Notes: generated by a model not told the origin, from the sequence alone. A stretch of 64,000 bases of DNA from Streptomyces liliifuscus (GCF_016598615.1 NZ_CP066831.1:7998001-8062000), one strand, 5' to 3'. Shown: positions 54,964 through 63,659, counted from the stretch's first letter. Translations and numbers: made by a program.

Positions 54964-55680
54964 GTGCGGATCGTCGTCACCAACTGCAACACGACGCAGG
55001 GGATGACCGAGGAGATCGTGCGAGGTGCCCGGGCCGCTGCAGGCCCGGGCACCACCGTGCTCGGACTCACCCCCGCCTGGGGACCCGAGTCCGCCGAGGG
55101 CTGGCTCGACAGCTATCTCTCGGCGGCCGCCGTCATCGACACCCTGCGGACGTACGAGGGTCCGTACGACGCCGTCGTCCTGGCCGGCTTCGGGGAGCAC
55201 GGGCGCGAGGGCGTACGGGAACTCGTGGACGTACCCGTCGTCGACATCACCGAGGCGGCCGCCCATCTCGCGTGTCTGCTCGGGCGGCGGTACGGCGTCG
55301 TCACCACGCTGGAGCGGTCGGCCGGGCAGATCGAGGACAGCCTGTACGGAGCCGGGGTGGCCCAGAACTGTGCCGCCGTCGTGGGCACCGGGCTCGGCGT
55401 CCTCGACCTCGGCGACTCGGAGCGTACGGAAGCCGCCTTCGTGGCCGCCGCCGAGCGGGCCCGGGACGCGGGCGCCGAGGTCCTGGTGCTCGGGTGCGCC
55501 GGGATGACCGGGCTGCAGCGGGCGGTGGGGGACAAGCTGGGGCTGCCGGTCGTCGACGGGGTGGGCGCCGCGGTGAAACTCGCCGAGTCGCTGGTGTCGC
55601 TGGGCCTGACGACGAGCAGGGCGGGAAGCTACGCCAAGCCCCTGCCGAAGCGGCGTACTTGGGGGCCGCCGTCGGAGTGA
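54964..55680 (+). CDS. Asp/Glu/hydantoin racemase family protein
   Basis: This 238-residue protein starts at GTG 54964, two bases after the permease stop and behind ggaggg. It matches the aspartate/glutamate/hydantoin racemase superfamily: VRIVVTNCNTTQGMTEEIVR, VLAGFGEHGREGVRELV and LVLGCAGMTGLQRAV. The two catalytic thiols are visible: one in TLERSAG-proximal or CNT position and one in GCAGM. It probably racemises a hydantoin or related ring, or cleaves or isomerises allantoin. Co-transcribed with the permease. Confidence 0.92.
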   Translation: MRIVVTNCNTTQGMTEEIVRGARAAAGPGTTVLGLTPAWGPESAEGWLDSYLSAAAVIDTLRTYEGPYDAVVLAGFGEHGREGVRELVDVPVVDITEAAAHLACLLGRRYGVVTTLERSAGQIEDSLYGAGVAQNCAAVVGTGLGVLDLGDSERTEAAFVAAAERARDAGAEVLVLGCAGMTGLQRAVGDKLGLPVVDGVGAAVKLAESLVSLGLTTSRAGSYAKPLPKRRTWGPPSE

Positions 55681-55747
55681 TTCTCCGGGCCCCCGAGGCG
55701 GCGAACGAGGTGGCCGGGCGCGGCTGACCGCAGACTCCGGGGGAGCG

Positions 55748-56950
55748 GTGCCGGCACGTGGGCGGTGCCCCGCAGAGGAGTCGCCGCCGTTGCCTCCGGC
55801 GGTGGGAACGGAGTCGGTCGTGGTCGCTGGTGTGGGTCCGGGTGCCTGTGTCCGGTTGCTTGCTGGTGGCCGGGGTCAGGGTCGGGGCCGAGGCCGTGCC
55901 GGGGGGCGGGTCCGGGTGGTTGCCGGTGTGCTTGCCGCTCTGGTGGTCGCCGCGTCGACGGTCGTGTGTGGTGCCGGGACTTCGGGTGCACGTGAGGCGT
56001 CGGGTGCACGTGGGGTGTCGGGTGCACGTGGGGTGTTCGGTGTCGGTCCGGCCGGTCCGGACGTGAAGGGGCGCGACGCCGTGGATTCCTTCTGGGTCGA
56101 TCCCCGTTCCCGCGCCGCCCTGCAGGCCGCCGAATGGCGACTCACGGGACGGACCGCGGACGCCCTGCTCATGGACCGGATCGCCACGCGTCCCCAGGCC
56201 GAGTGGCTCAACGGCCCCGCGTCCCGGGCGGTGGTACGGGCCCGCACCACCGCCGCCGCACGACAGGGACGTACGGCCGTACTCGTCGCGTACTACATCC
56301 CGCACCGCGACTGCGGGTCCTACTCGCAAGGCGGGGCCCGGAACGCCGCGGGCTACCGGAAATGGGTCGACGAGTTCGCGGCGGGGCTCGGCGACCGGGA
56401 CGCGTATGTGATCGTCGAACCGGACGCCGTGGCGCAGACGGTGGCGGGCTGCGCCTCGGTCGTGGCCGAGGAACGGTACGCGCTGCTGGCGTACGCCGTG
56501 GACCGTCTCAAGCGGCAGCCCGGTACTCGTGTCTACCTCGACGCGGGCAACTCCGCCTGGCTGCCGGACACTTCGCGACTGGTCGAGCCACTGACACAGT
56601 CGGGCATCGCCCGCGCCGACGGCTTCGCGCTGAACGTCTCCAACTTCCAGACGGACGCGGCCAGTTCCGCGTACGGGAATCAGCTGTCGGCGGCTCTCGG
56701 CGGCAAGCACTTCGTGATCGACACCAGCCGCAACGGCAACGGGCCCTACACCGGCACCGATTCCTGGTGCAATCCGCCCGGCAGGGCCCTGGGAACACCG
56801 CCGACCACGGCCACGGGCGCCCCGCTGATCGACGCCTATCTGTGGATCAAGCGGCCGGGCGAGTCCGACGGCACCTGCCGGGGCGGCCCGACCGCCGGGC
56901 AGTGGTGGCCGTCGTACGCGCTGGAGCTGGCCCGGAACTCCCGCGGCTGA
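55748..56950 (+). CDS. secreted or membrane-anchored glycoside hydrolase family 6 enzyme
   Basis: This protein of up to 400 residues has a GTG at 55748 close to gggggag. A hydrophobic segment VRVVAGVLAALVVAASTVVC acts as signal or anchor and ends in a Cys that is not a strict lipobox. A three-fold 18-bp repeat (SGARGV) follows. The GH6 domain has VAYYIPHRDCGSYSQGGA, then YVIVEPDAVAQTVAGC, VYLDAGNSAWLPDTSRLVEP and DTSRNGNGPYTG. The usual GH6 Asp residues are present in IVEPD and LDAGN. GH6 enzymes cleave beta-1,4-glucan; the fold is compact (about 300 residues). Start uncertain. Confidence 0.9.
   Translation: MPARGRCPAEESPPLPPAVGTESVVVAGVGPGACVRLLAGGRGQGRGRGRAGGRVRVVAGVLAALVVAASTVVCGAGTSGAREASGARGVSGARGVFGVGPAGPDVKGRDAVDSFWVDPRSRAALQAAEWRLTGRTADALLMDRIATRPQAEWLNGPASRAVVRARTTAAARQGRTAVLVAYYIPHRDCGSYSQGGARNAAGYRKWVDEFAAGLGDRDAYVIVEPDAVAQTVAGCASVVAEERYALLAYAVDRLKRQPGTRVYLDAGNSAWLPDTSRLVEPLTQSGIARADGFALNVSNFQTDAASSAYGNQLSAALGGKHFVIDTSRNGNGPYTGTDSWCNPPGRALGTPPTTATGAPLIDAYLWIKRPGESDGTCRGGPTAGQWWPSYALELARNSRG
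55982..56035 (+). repeat. 18-bp coding tandem repeat
   Basis: Three units of tcgggtgcacgtggggtg, the first with two changes, encode repeats of SGARGV after the signal segment of the GH6 enzyme. Confidence 0.9.
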
Positions 56951-56969
56951 ACCGGGCTGGTCCAGGAGG

Positions 56970-57584
56970 TCAGTCGGTCGAGGGGGTGTCGTCGAGGACG
57001 CGGTCGTCGAGGTGTGCCGAGAAGTGGTCCGCCTGCCGCGCCATGATGTCCCGCATGGACGTGCCGCGCGGTACGTCGTACACCGTGCCCGGGAAGTCCA
57101 ACTCCCTTTGCACCTCCCACAGTTCGTCATGCCGGCCAGGCGCGAAGAGCTGGGCCTCCGGGGCCCCGACGGCGATCCAGCCGATGGGTACGACCGAGCC
57201 GGGCGGCAGGATCGAGTTGACCTGCAGCACGCTGTTGATCCGCAGCTCCGAACCGGCGCCCGCGACGGCTCCGGGGAAGACGGAGGCTCCGGTGGCCACG
57301 AAGACCTCGTCCTCGATCCGGGCGCCGTTGACATGGGCGTGCGGTCCGATCAGTACGGCGTTTCCGATGAGCGCGGGGTGGCGCCGCCGTCCCCGTACGA
57401 GGGCGTTCTCCATCACGACGACGTCATCGCCGGTCCTCACCTCCCCGTCCTCCGCGGTGAGCACGGCACCGTGCAGTACACGGGCCCGTTCGCCGAGGGT
57501 GACCGCGCCACAGAGGACGGCGGTCGGCGCGACGTACGCGGAGGCCGGGACGACGGGGCGCTGCCCGCGGTGTTCGATCAGCAT
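56970..57584 (-). CDS. gamma-carbonic-anhydrase-like hexapeptide protein
   Basis: This 204-residue left-handed beta-helix protein has hexapeptide turns (VAPTAVLCGAVTLGERARVL, then VLIGPHAHVNGARIEDEVFV and ATGASVFPGAVAGAGSELRI). A His in GPHAHVNG lies where gamma carbonic anhydrases and PaaY bind zinc. The C-terminal WIAVGAPEAQLFAPGRHDE fits the PaaY-type family. Carbonic anhydrase or acyltransferase activity is possible. It is nine bases downstream of the RidA gene, so the two are co-transcribed. Confidence 0.9.
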   Translation of the reverse strand: MLIEHRGQRPVVPASAYVAPTAVLCGAVTLGERARVLHGAVLTAEDGEVRTGDDVVVMENALVRGRRRHPALIGNAVLIGPHAHVNGARIEDEVFVATGASVFPGAVAGAGSELRINSVLQVNSILPPGSVVPIGWIAVGAPEAQLFAPGRHDELWEVQRELDFPGTVYDVPRGTSMRDIMARQADHFSAHLDDRVLDDTPSTD

Positions 57585-57593
57585 GGGGGGACT

Positions 57594-58013
57594 CTAGGCC
57601 TGGTCGGAAGCGGGGTCCGGGACCACGGCCGTGGCCGTGATCTCCACGAGCTGGCCGGTGTATCCGAGGCACGAGACGCCGAGGAGGGTGGAGGAGTGCG
57701 GGCCGACGCTGAGGCGGGAGGCCTCCACGACCTCCCACACCTCGGAGAGCACCGCGGGGTCACCGCTCACGACATACACGTCGGTGTACGCGACGTGCTC
57801 GAAGTCGCTGCCGATCGCCCGGAGTTGCTCGCCCAGGTTCGCGATCACCCGCTCGGCCTGCCGTACCGGATCGCCCGGGCCGACGAGCTCGCCGTCGTCG
57901 TTGAGAGGCACGGACCCGGCGAGGAAGGCGAGACGCGTGCCCGCTTCGACGACGGAGGCGTGGGAGTAGGTGGGCGGCTTGAAGAGGGTGGGGACGGTGA
58001 CGCGCTTCAGCAT
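57594..58013 (-). CDS. RidA family protein
   Basis: This 139-residue protein has the YjgF/RidA trimer fold: TYSHASVVEAGTRLAFLAGS, then AERVIANLGEQLRAIGSDFE and VWEVVEASRLSVGPHSSTLL. The C-terminal region GYTGQLVEITATAVV has Glu at the usual active-site position. RidA deaminates reactive enamine/imine intermediates, protecting PLP enzymes. The ATG at 58013 follows gggaggcc. It is the first gene of a two-gene unit with the hexapeptide gene. Confidence 0.93.
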   Translation of the reverse strand: MLKRVTVPTLFKPPTYSHASVVEAGTRLAFLAGSVPLNDDGELVGPGDPVRQAERVIANLGEQLRAIGSDFEHVAYTDVYVVSGDPAVLSEVWEVVEASRLSVGPHSSTLLGVSCLGYTGQLVEITATAVVPDPASDQA

Positions 58014-58084
58014 GGGTGGCCTCCCGCGGACGGATCGGTGGATGTCGAGGGAATCGGTGGCTGTTGAGGGGCAACCCGCCGATC

Positions 58085-58111
58085 ATGCGGCCCCGGCTTG
58101 CGGGGCCGCAT
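58085..58111 (-). terminator. terminator of the asparaginase gene
   Basis: A 10-bp stem (atgcggcccc / ggggccgcat) with a 7-base loop, 99 bases downstream of the asparaginase stop and before the RidA start. Confidence 0.75.
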
Positions 58112-58209
58112 CCGAATATCCTCCGCCGATCCTCCGCGAGGTGTTGTCGGCCACCGTCGGCCGTCACCTGATGGCCGACTCGGCCGTCACCCGATGGTGG
58201 GCTGGGCAG

Positions 58210-59379
58210 TCACCTGGTGGTGAACTGGGCCGTCCCCAGGGTCGCGAACCACTCGCGTATCAGCTTCTCGTCGTTCGTCGCCGCGAGTGAGAGGAGCAGC
58301 AACAGCCGGGCCTTCTGCGGGCTCAGGTCCTCGGCACCTATGACGCCGGTGGTGCCGGTCGAGTCGTACACCGCGCCCGATCCGGTACGGGTGGTCGACG
58401 CGAACGTCACCCCCTTCTTCACCGCGTCCGTCCGCGCGGTCGACATCGCGGGTGATATGCCCCCGGCGCCCGTGCCCGCCGTCACGACCCCCTTGGCGCC
58501 GCCGTCCGCGAATGCCTTGATCGCCTCGCCGCCCGCGTCCTGGTACGAGTACGCGATCTCCACCTTCGGCAGCGGCTTGCTCTCCTCCTTTGTCTTCTCC
58601 TTTGTCTCCTCCTTGGCGCTCACCCTGCCGACGATCCGGTCCAGGTCGAAGGGCGTACGCCAGCCGGCCTTGCCGCACTTCTGGACGCGGGCCGGTGCCC
58701 GGTTGAGCCTGATGTTGTCCTGGTCGACCGTGCCGAGCACCCCGGAACGTCCGCTCTCGAAGGTGTCCATGCGCAGTGCGTTGGTCTTGCGGACCTCCCG
58801 GGCGGCCTGGATCTCGTCGTTGAGCATGACGACGGTTCCGAAGCACTTGGTCTTGCGGCTCGCGGCGAGCTTGATGGCGTTGTAGAGGTTGGCCGGCGCG
58901 TCCGTGCCGATGACGGTCCACGGCCGCATCGATCCCGTGAGGACGACCGGCTTGTCGCTGCGCACGGTCAGGTCGAGCCAGTACGCGAACTCCTCCATCG
59001 TGTCCGTACCGGTGGTGACCACGACGGCGTCGTTCTTCTTCAGCGCGGCGTCCACGGATGCGGTGAGCTTGCGGTAGTCCGCGATGGAGTACCCGCTAGA
59101 CCCTTTGTTCCCGAACTGCTCGGTCGTCACGTCGGCCAGGCCGTCCACCTCCGGCCGCAGCTCGTCCACCATCTTGGAGATCGCGAGCTGCCCCGACCGG
59201 TAGTCCTGGAACGAGACGCGGTTCGTACTGACCCCGGAGATGGTCCCGCCCGTACCGATCACCGCCACTTCGGGCAGATCCTTCCTCTCCTCGGCATGGG
59301 CGCTCGCGCCTGCCAGCGAGACTCCGGCGGCGACGGCGAACGAACAGAGCAAAGCGGCTGTACGGTGGGCGATTTTCAC
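58210..59379 (-). CDS. secreted type II L-asparaginase
   Basis: This protein of about 389 residues starts at GTG 59379, ten bases after aaggag; GTG 59388 is in frame but too close. Signal peptide: HRTAALLCSFAVAAGVSLAG. The two catalytic Thr sites are in VIGTGGTISG and TTGTDTMEEFAYWLDLT, with the Asp partner; GSMRPWTVIGTDAPANLYNA is also conserved. It hydrolyses asparagine to aspartate outside the cell. A Lys/Glu-rich stretch (AKEETKEKTKEESKPL) interrupts the domain linker and looks unusual. A hairpin follows the gene. Confidence 0.95.
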   Translation of the reverse strand: MKIAHRTAALLCSFAVAAGVSLAGASAHAEERKDLPEVAVIGTGGTISGVSTNRVSFQDYRSGQLAISKMVDELRPEVDGLADVTTEQFGNKGSSGYSIADYRKLTASVDAALKKNDAVVVTTGTDTMEEFAYWLDLTVRSDKPVVLTGSMRPWTVIGTDAPANLYNAIKLAASRKTKCFGTVVMLNDEIQAAREVRKTNALRMDTFESGRSGVLGTVDQDNIRLNRAPARVQKCGKAGWRTPFDLDRIVGRVSAKEETKEKTKEESKPLPKVEIAYSYQDAGGEAIKAFADGGAKGVVTAGTGAGGISPAMSTARTDAVKKGVTFASTTRTGSGAVYDSTGTTGVIGAEDLSPQKARLLLLLSLAATNDEKLIREWFATLGTAQFTTR

Positions 59380-59466
59380 GGGTGGCACGGCTCCTTGCGG
59401 GTCGGTGATCGGCGCTCGCCCGCCGACCGTAGGAAGCGGTGTTTTCCCGGGCGTTGCGTGTAGGTG

Positions 59467-60210
59467 TCAATCACTGTGCGCGCCGATCTCCCCGGCCGGC
59501 GGGCCGAGTTGCCGGTCGCGCACCTGCCGCTCGCACTCCTCCGCGAGCTCCGGATACGCCTCGGCGATGGCGGCGTGGATCCGCTGCCGCAGGTAGTCGA
59601 CCTTCCATTGGTCGAGCGATGCACGATCGCTGCTGGGAGGGCTGGGAGGGCTGGGAGGGCTGGGAGGGCTGGGAGGGCTGGGAGCGCTGGGAGGGCTGGG
59701 AGCGCTGGCAGGGCTGGGAGGGCTGGAGGTGTCGAGGGTGCCTGCGGTGCCTGCGATGGCTGTGGTGCCTGCGGCGTCTGTGGCGGTCTCGGTCTCCCGC
59801 CGGGCGCGGTGCTCGACGGCTCGTCGCGTCAACTCACCGGCGTCCATCCGCGGTACTTCGATGGGCGCGGCCAGAATCCGGGCCAGTACCTCCCGCCGCC
59901 GGCGCGCCACGGCCTCCCGCCCTCTGCGGCCCACGGCCTTGCGCACCGCACCTGATCGCCGCGCCGCGAACGCCGCTCCCGACCGGAACTCCGCGCTCTC
60001 CTCGGCGGCTTCGACCCGCTCGACGCGATACATCCGGATCCAGGGCGCCGAACGGAAATGCGGATGCGCACTCAGCCGGTCGGGCTCCCCCAACAGCCGG
60101 CGCACTGTCCCGTCGGACCACCCCCGCGCCCGCAACCCGGCAGCCGAGACATGCGTACGAGCCGGTTCCCTCTGTGATTCCCCCGGATCGGGCGCACCCT
60201 GCATCGTCAT
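59467..60210 (-). CDS. hypothetical protein with an SPP-repeat linker
   Basis: This 247-residue protein starts at ATG 60210 behind gggggagg. The N-terminal 90 residues look like a MerR/winged-helix-type region (THVSAAGLRARGWSDGTVRR, then HFRSAPWIRMYRVERVEAAE). A basic helical stretch follows (RRGREAVARRRREVLARILA). A linker with about eleven Ser/Ala-Pro-Pro units is encoded by 9-bp tandem repeats. The C-terminal helix is DQWKVDYLRQRIHAAIAEAY. No family is recognised; DNA binding is a guess from the first region. Confidence 0.8.
   Translation of the reverse strand: MTMQGAPDPGESQREPARTHVSAAGLRARGWSDGTVRRLLGEPDRLSAHPHFRSAPWIRMYRVERVEAAEESAEFRSGAAFAARRSGAVRKAVGRRGREAVARRRREVLARILAAPIEVPRMDAGELTRRAVEHRARRETETATDAAGTTAIAGTAGTLDTSSPPSPASAPSPPSAPSPPSPPSPPSPPSPPSSDRASLDQWKVDYLRQRIHAAIAEAYPELAEECERQVRDRQLGPPAGEIGAHSD
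59632..59730 (-). repeat. 9-bp coding tandem repeat (about 11 units)
   Basis: Units gctgggagg, with variants gctgggagc, gctggcagg and a last gctggaggt, encode the Ser-Pro-Pro/Ala-Pro linker in the preceding gene entry. Frame is kept if copies are gained or lost. Confidence 0.95.
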
Positions 60211-60327
60211 CACTACCTCCCCCGTCGTGACGCTGCGTGACACATCAATTCGTAACGCACGCCACTGACAATCAGGAGAAAGAGCAGGTCAGAGTGGTTC
60301 AGGCAGTTCAGAGGAGGTCAGGGCAGG

Positions 60328-60744
60328 TCAGACGGTGGGCTGAGGCTCCCAGCCCTGGTTCCGCAGCACGTCCGACACGTCCGGAGCCCGGTAGTGGTCC
60401 CCCTTGAGGACCTTGCCGTCGGCCCGGCGGCTCACGCGCCCGTCGGGCCCCAGCTTCGTCATGTTGGCGCGATGGATCTCGGCGATCACCGCGTCGAGGT
60501 CGATGCCGTGGACGAGCGCGGTGCCGTACGCGACGTACACGACGTCCGCGAGCTCGTGCGCCAGCCGGTCGAGCGGCCCGGCGACGGCGACCTCCGCCAC
60601 CTCGGCGGCCTCCTCGGCCAGCAACTCGCCGCGATGGGCCGCGAGTTCAGGGGAGACCTCGGTGGGTGTCGTGCGGGCGTCGAGTCCGAAGGCCAGATGA
60701 AATTCATGGACGAGACGTGCGGGGGAGGAGGGGGAGGAGTGCAT
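60328..60744 (-). CDS. MazG-like nucleotide pyrophosphohydrolase
   Basis: This 138-residue protein has the MazG/HisE-type helical fold: RGELLAEEAAEVAEVAVAGP, with acidic residues for Mg, and LAHELADVVYVAYGTALVHG, the EXXD-type second motif. The C terminus (SRRADGKVLKGDHYRAPDVS) matches the phosphoribosyl-ATP pyrophosphohydrolase-like subgroup. It probably hydrolyses non-canonical NTPs; the exact substrate is unknown. It is divergent from the peptidoglycan amidase gene. Confidence 0.9.
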   Translation of the reverse strand: MHSSPSSPARLVHEFHLAFGLDARTTPTEVSPELAAHRGELLAEEAAEVAEVAVAGPLDRLAHELADVVYVAYGTALVHGIDLDAVIAEIHRANMTKLGPDGRVSRRADGKVLKGDHYRAPDVSDVLRNQGWEPQPTV

Positions 60745-60884
60745 CCGGGGATTTTATCGAGGGGCGTCGACAGGGCCGGTAACCGGAACCCCTATGCTCC
60801 GTTGAGTCTTCAAGCATGGCTGGAGTGTGGGCCCCATACGCCCCGCCGCCGTCAGGAACGACCAGGAACACCAAAGGAAGCCCC

Positions 60885-62051
60885 ATGACTGTTCCCCCCA
60901 CCACCCCCACCCCTCCCACTCCTTCCTCCTCTCCCACGTCCCACCGTGCCCGGTCCCGCGTCACGCGGCGCGGGCTGATCGGTGCGGCGGGCGCGGTCGC
61001 GGCGGGCGCCGCGCTCACCCCCGTCGTGATGGCCAACACCACCTCGGACGCGGCCGGTTCGGACACCACCGACGCCGAGCCCGGTACGACCTCCGAGACC
61101 TTCCCGAAGACCCGCGCCAAGGAGGCCACGGGCGAGGCGCCGGTGGAGGCCGCCTTCCCCATCGGTTACGTGGGCGTGCGCTGGGCCGGCACCCGTGAGG
61201 CCACCGGCGGCGGCATCCGGTTGACCGACGCCGACGGCGGCAAGGGAGCCTGGAAGTCCCTGAGCGGCAACGGCTGTTCGGACAGCAACGGCGGCGCGCT
61301 GCTCATCCCCGTCGACCGGGCCGCGGGCTACGAGCTGAAGGCGCCGGACGGAGCCACCGGGCTGCGTTCGCTGGCCATCGACACGACGCGCGGCCCGAGC
61401 CGCAAGGTGGCGGTTCCGGCGGACACGACCCGGGTGCGTGGTGTCGCCTACCTCTCGCGGGCGGCCTGGGGCGCGGACGAGAAGCTCCGCTTCAAGCCGG
61501 ACGGCACGGAGAACACGCCGACGGCGTACTACCCGTTCCAGACGTTCACGGTCCACCACACCGCCACAGCCAACGATGACCCGGACCCGGCCGCCACGGT
61601 GCGCGCGATCTACCAGCTCCACGCGATCACGAACGACTGGGGCGACATCGGCTACCACTTCCTCATCGATGCCAAGGGCACCGTCTACGAGGGCCGTTAC
61701 TCGGGCGACGACGGCGTCGCGGCCCACGACGCCGACGGCAAGCTCGTGACCGCCTTCCACGTGGGCGGTTTCAACTCGGGCAACCTCGGCATCGCCCTCC
61801 TCGGCAACCTGATGGAACAGGGCCCGACCGACGCCGCCCGCGCGTCCCTCACCAGCCTGGTCCGTGCCTTGACCCGCTTCCACGGGGTCGACCCCCAGGC
61901 CCAGGTCACGTACACCAACCCGATCAACGGCACCACGAAGGACGTCCACGAGATCAGCGGCCATCGCGACTGGCTGTCGACGGAGTGCCCGGGCGACGTG
62001 ATGTACGGGGAGCTCGCGACGCTGCGAAAGGCTGCGGCGGGCACCGGCTGA
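60885..62051 (+). CDS. Tat-exported N-acetylmuramoyl-L-alanine amidase (PGRP-type)
   Basis: This 388-residue enzyme starts at ATG 60885 after aaaggaag. A twin-arginine signal (RVTRRGLIGAAGAVAAGAAL) is preceded by a Thr/Pro-rich stretch. The C-terminal Amidase_2/PGRP domain shows SRAAWGADEKLRFKPDG, TVHHTATANDD with the first zinc His, GYHFLIDAKGTVYEGRYSG, and SGHRDWLSTECPGD with the second His and the Cys/Asp. It cleaves the lactyl-alanine bond of peptidoglycan. The N-terminal half is an extra domain of unknown role. Confidence 0.93.
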   Translation: MTVPPTTPTPPTPSSSPTSHRARSRVTRRGLIGAAGAVAAGAALTPVVMANTTSDAAGSDTTDAEPGTTSETFPKTRAKEATGEAPVEAAFPIGYVGVRWAGTREATGGGIRLTDADGGKGAWKSLSGNGCSDSNGGALLIPVDRAAGYELKAPDGATGLRSLAIDTTRGPSRKVAVPADTTRVRGVAYLSRAAWGADEKLRFKPDGTENTPTAYYPFQTFTVHHTATANDDPDPAATVRAIYQLHAITNDWGDIGYHFLIDAKGTVYEGRYSGDDGVAAHDADGKLVTAFHVGGFNSGNLGIALLGNLMEQGPTDAARASLTSLVRALTRFHGVDPQAQVTYTNPINGTTKDVHEISGHRDWLSTECPGDVMYGELATLRKAAAGTG

Positions 62052-62069
62052 ACAGCATCGCCGGGTGCC

Positions 62070-62095
62070 GCGGGGGTACCGTCTGGTGCCCCCGC
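62070..62095 (+). terminator. terminator of the amidase gene
   Basis: Stem gcgggggtacc / ggtgcccccgc with one T-G pair and a gtct loop, 18 bases after the stop. Confidence 0.7.
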
Positions 62096-62463
62096 ATCGC
62101 TGTCTCCCGCGCTGCCCTCCCCGTACGCAATACGTCCGTCGGGCACGGGCGTTCGGGATCACTCCCACCGGAGTGTCCGCCCGACCTCGCGTACGGGGAT
62201 GGACCGGTACTGGCGCACGCGGAAACGGCCGGACGGCGTACGAGGACACGGATGCGCGCTGATTCAGGAGCCCCGGCAGTCGACGTACGGCACAGCTCTC
62301 ACGCCTTCGGCCGGAGGACGGGAGCGGGCGCGCCGATGCGCGACTCGCCCGCCCCACGCGACCCGCACGAGTGGCCTCGCGTGGCCGCTCCATGCCCGCT
62401 AGGGATGGCTTCCGTAGGCCTCGACGGAGACCAACGGAGACCACACGGGGGACGGAGTCGACC
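62096..62463. other. 368-bp space without a supported gene
   Basis: Several short frames cross this region, but none has a ribosome site plus protein-like composition. I see no repeat or tRNA. It presumably contains the promoter of the hemerythrin gene. Confidence 0.6.
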
Positions 62464-63114
62464 ATGACGACGGAACGACCGCAGCCGAATCCGCAGCCGA
62501 ATCCGCGGCGGAATGCGCAGCCACAGCCTGACGACATCGGTGGAATCCTCATCCACCGCGGGCTGCGCGAGGAACTGAGCCGGCTGGCGGACGCCGCCGA
62601 GTCCGGCCGACGGGCCGAACGGGTCCAGGAACAGATTGAGCTGGTGATCGCCGTTCTCCATCAGCACCACCATGGCGAGGACGAAAAGCTTCACCCCCTG
62701 GTACGTGACCGGGAGCCGAGCATCGGCACCATCCTCGACGAGCTGGAAAAGGAACACACCCTCATCCAGAAACTCGCCGACGACGCGGCCGACCGCACCC
62801 GCCCCCTTCCCGAACGCGCCCCGGTCATCCGCGAACTGCTGGACGTCCTGCGCCCTCACCTCGCCCTGGAGGAGGCCGAGGTCTTCCCGGCGATCACTCG
62901 CCAGATCAGCCAGGCCGAGTTCGAGGAGTTCGTCAAGGGCGAGCTCAAGGCAGCGGGCCCCCGACTGCCCGCCCTCTTCGGCATGCTCCTGCACTACGCC
63001 CTGCCCGGCGAACGCAAACGCTTCCTCGCGGATGTGCCCACGCTGATCGCGCTGCTGTGGAGGGCGTTCTGGAGGCGGGGATACGAGCGGAGGGTGGCGC
63101 GGGTTTATGGGTGA
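62464..63114 (+). CDS. hemerythrin domain protein
   Basis: This 216-residue protein starts at ATG 62464 after gggggacgga. A Pro/Asn-rich N-terminal tail (RPQPNPQPNPRRNAQPQPDD) precedes a four-helix hemerythrin domain. The diiron ligands are visible: ILIHRGLREELSRLADAAES (first His), LHQHHHGEDEKLHPLVRD (HxxxE-type), EKEHTLIQKL and LRPHLALEEAEVFPAI. The C-terminal third (GELKAAGPRLPALFGMLLHY) extends beyond the domain. It probably binds O2 or senses redox state or iron. Confidence 0.92.
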   Translation: MTTERPQPNPQPNPRRNAQPQPDDIGGILIHRGLREELSRLADAAESGRRAERVQEQIELVIAVLHQHHHGEDEKLHPLVRDREPSIGTILDELEKEHTLIQKLADDAADRTRPLPERAPVIRELLDVLRPHLALEEAEVFPAITRQISQAEFEEFVKGELKAAGPRLPALFGMLLHYALPGERKRFLADVPTLIALLWRAFWRRGYERRVARVYG

Positions 63115-63224
63115 GCGCGTGCCATAAAGGGGCGCACCCCGGGGAGTCCTCGGTTGCCGTGCGGGGGCGTTGTCGGTCGCTCCGGCTACCGTGGAAACCC
63201 TTACGCGTATTCGAAGGGGGCCCG

Positions 63225-63659
63225 ATGGACGCGGAGTTGGCGGCGCTGGCGGCGGCCGGGGCGACGGCGCTCGTGCAGCAGATGGTGACCGACGGCTGGG
63301 CGAACGTACGGGATCGGGTCGTCGTTCTCTTCTCGCGAGGCCGGGACGAGCAGGCCGTCGTGGGCGAGTTGGAGGAATCGCGGGCCGATCTCGTCGCCGC
63401 GAGGGACGCCGACGACGAGGAGGCCGCGGCGGACGTCCAGGCGTCCTGGCGCACCCGCCTCCGGCGCACGCTGCGCGACGATCCCGCGGCCGCCGCCGAA
63501 CTCCGCGCCCTGCTGGACGAGTTGACCCCGCCCTCCACGGCCCCCGCCCCGGGCTCCCTCCGCAACACCATCACGGGCGACGTGCGGCACAGCGCCGTGG
63601 TCCAGGCGCACACGGTCAGCGGCGGAGTAACGATCGGAGTGCCACCGCGACGACTGTGA
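63225..63659 (+). CDS. hypothetical protein with possible C-terminal amyloid-signalling (RHIM-like) motif
   Basis: This 144-residue protein starts at ATG 63225 after aaggggg. It has an N-terminal helical region (LAALAAAGATALVQQMVTDG, then WANVRDRVVVLFSRGRDEQA), a charged helical middle, and a Pro-rich linker (TPPSTAPAPGS). The last 25 residues have the pattern N-x-I-x-G-x-V, then VVQAHTVSGGVTIG. This resembles bacterial amyloid signalling sequences and RHIM-like motifs found next to NLR-type effectors. The call is by motif only; no NLR lies within the window. Confidence 0.75.
   Translation: MDAELAALAAAGATALVQQMVTDGWANVRDRVVVLFSRGRDEQAVVGELEESRADLVAARDADDEEAAADVQASWRTRLRRTLRDDPAAAAELRALLDELTPPSTAPAPGSLRNTITGDVRHSAVVQAHTVSGGVTIGVPPRRL

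Noticed and set aside
62199..62402. 67-codon frame after the amidase gene
   Set aside because: No ribosome site, and its composition matches the background in other frames.
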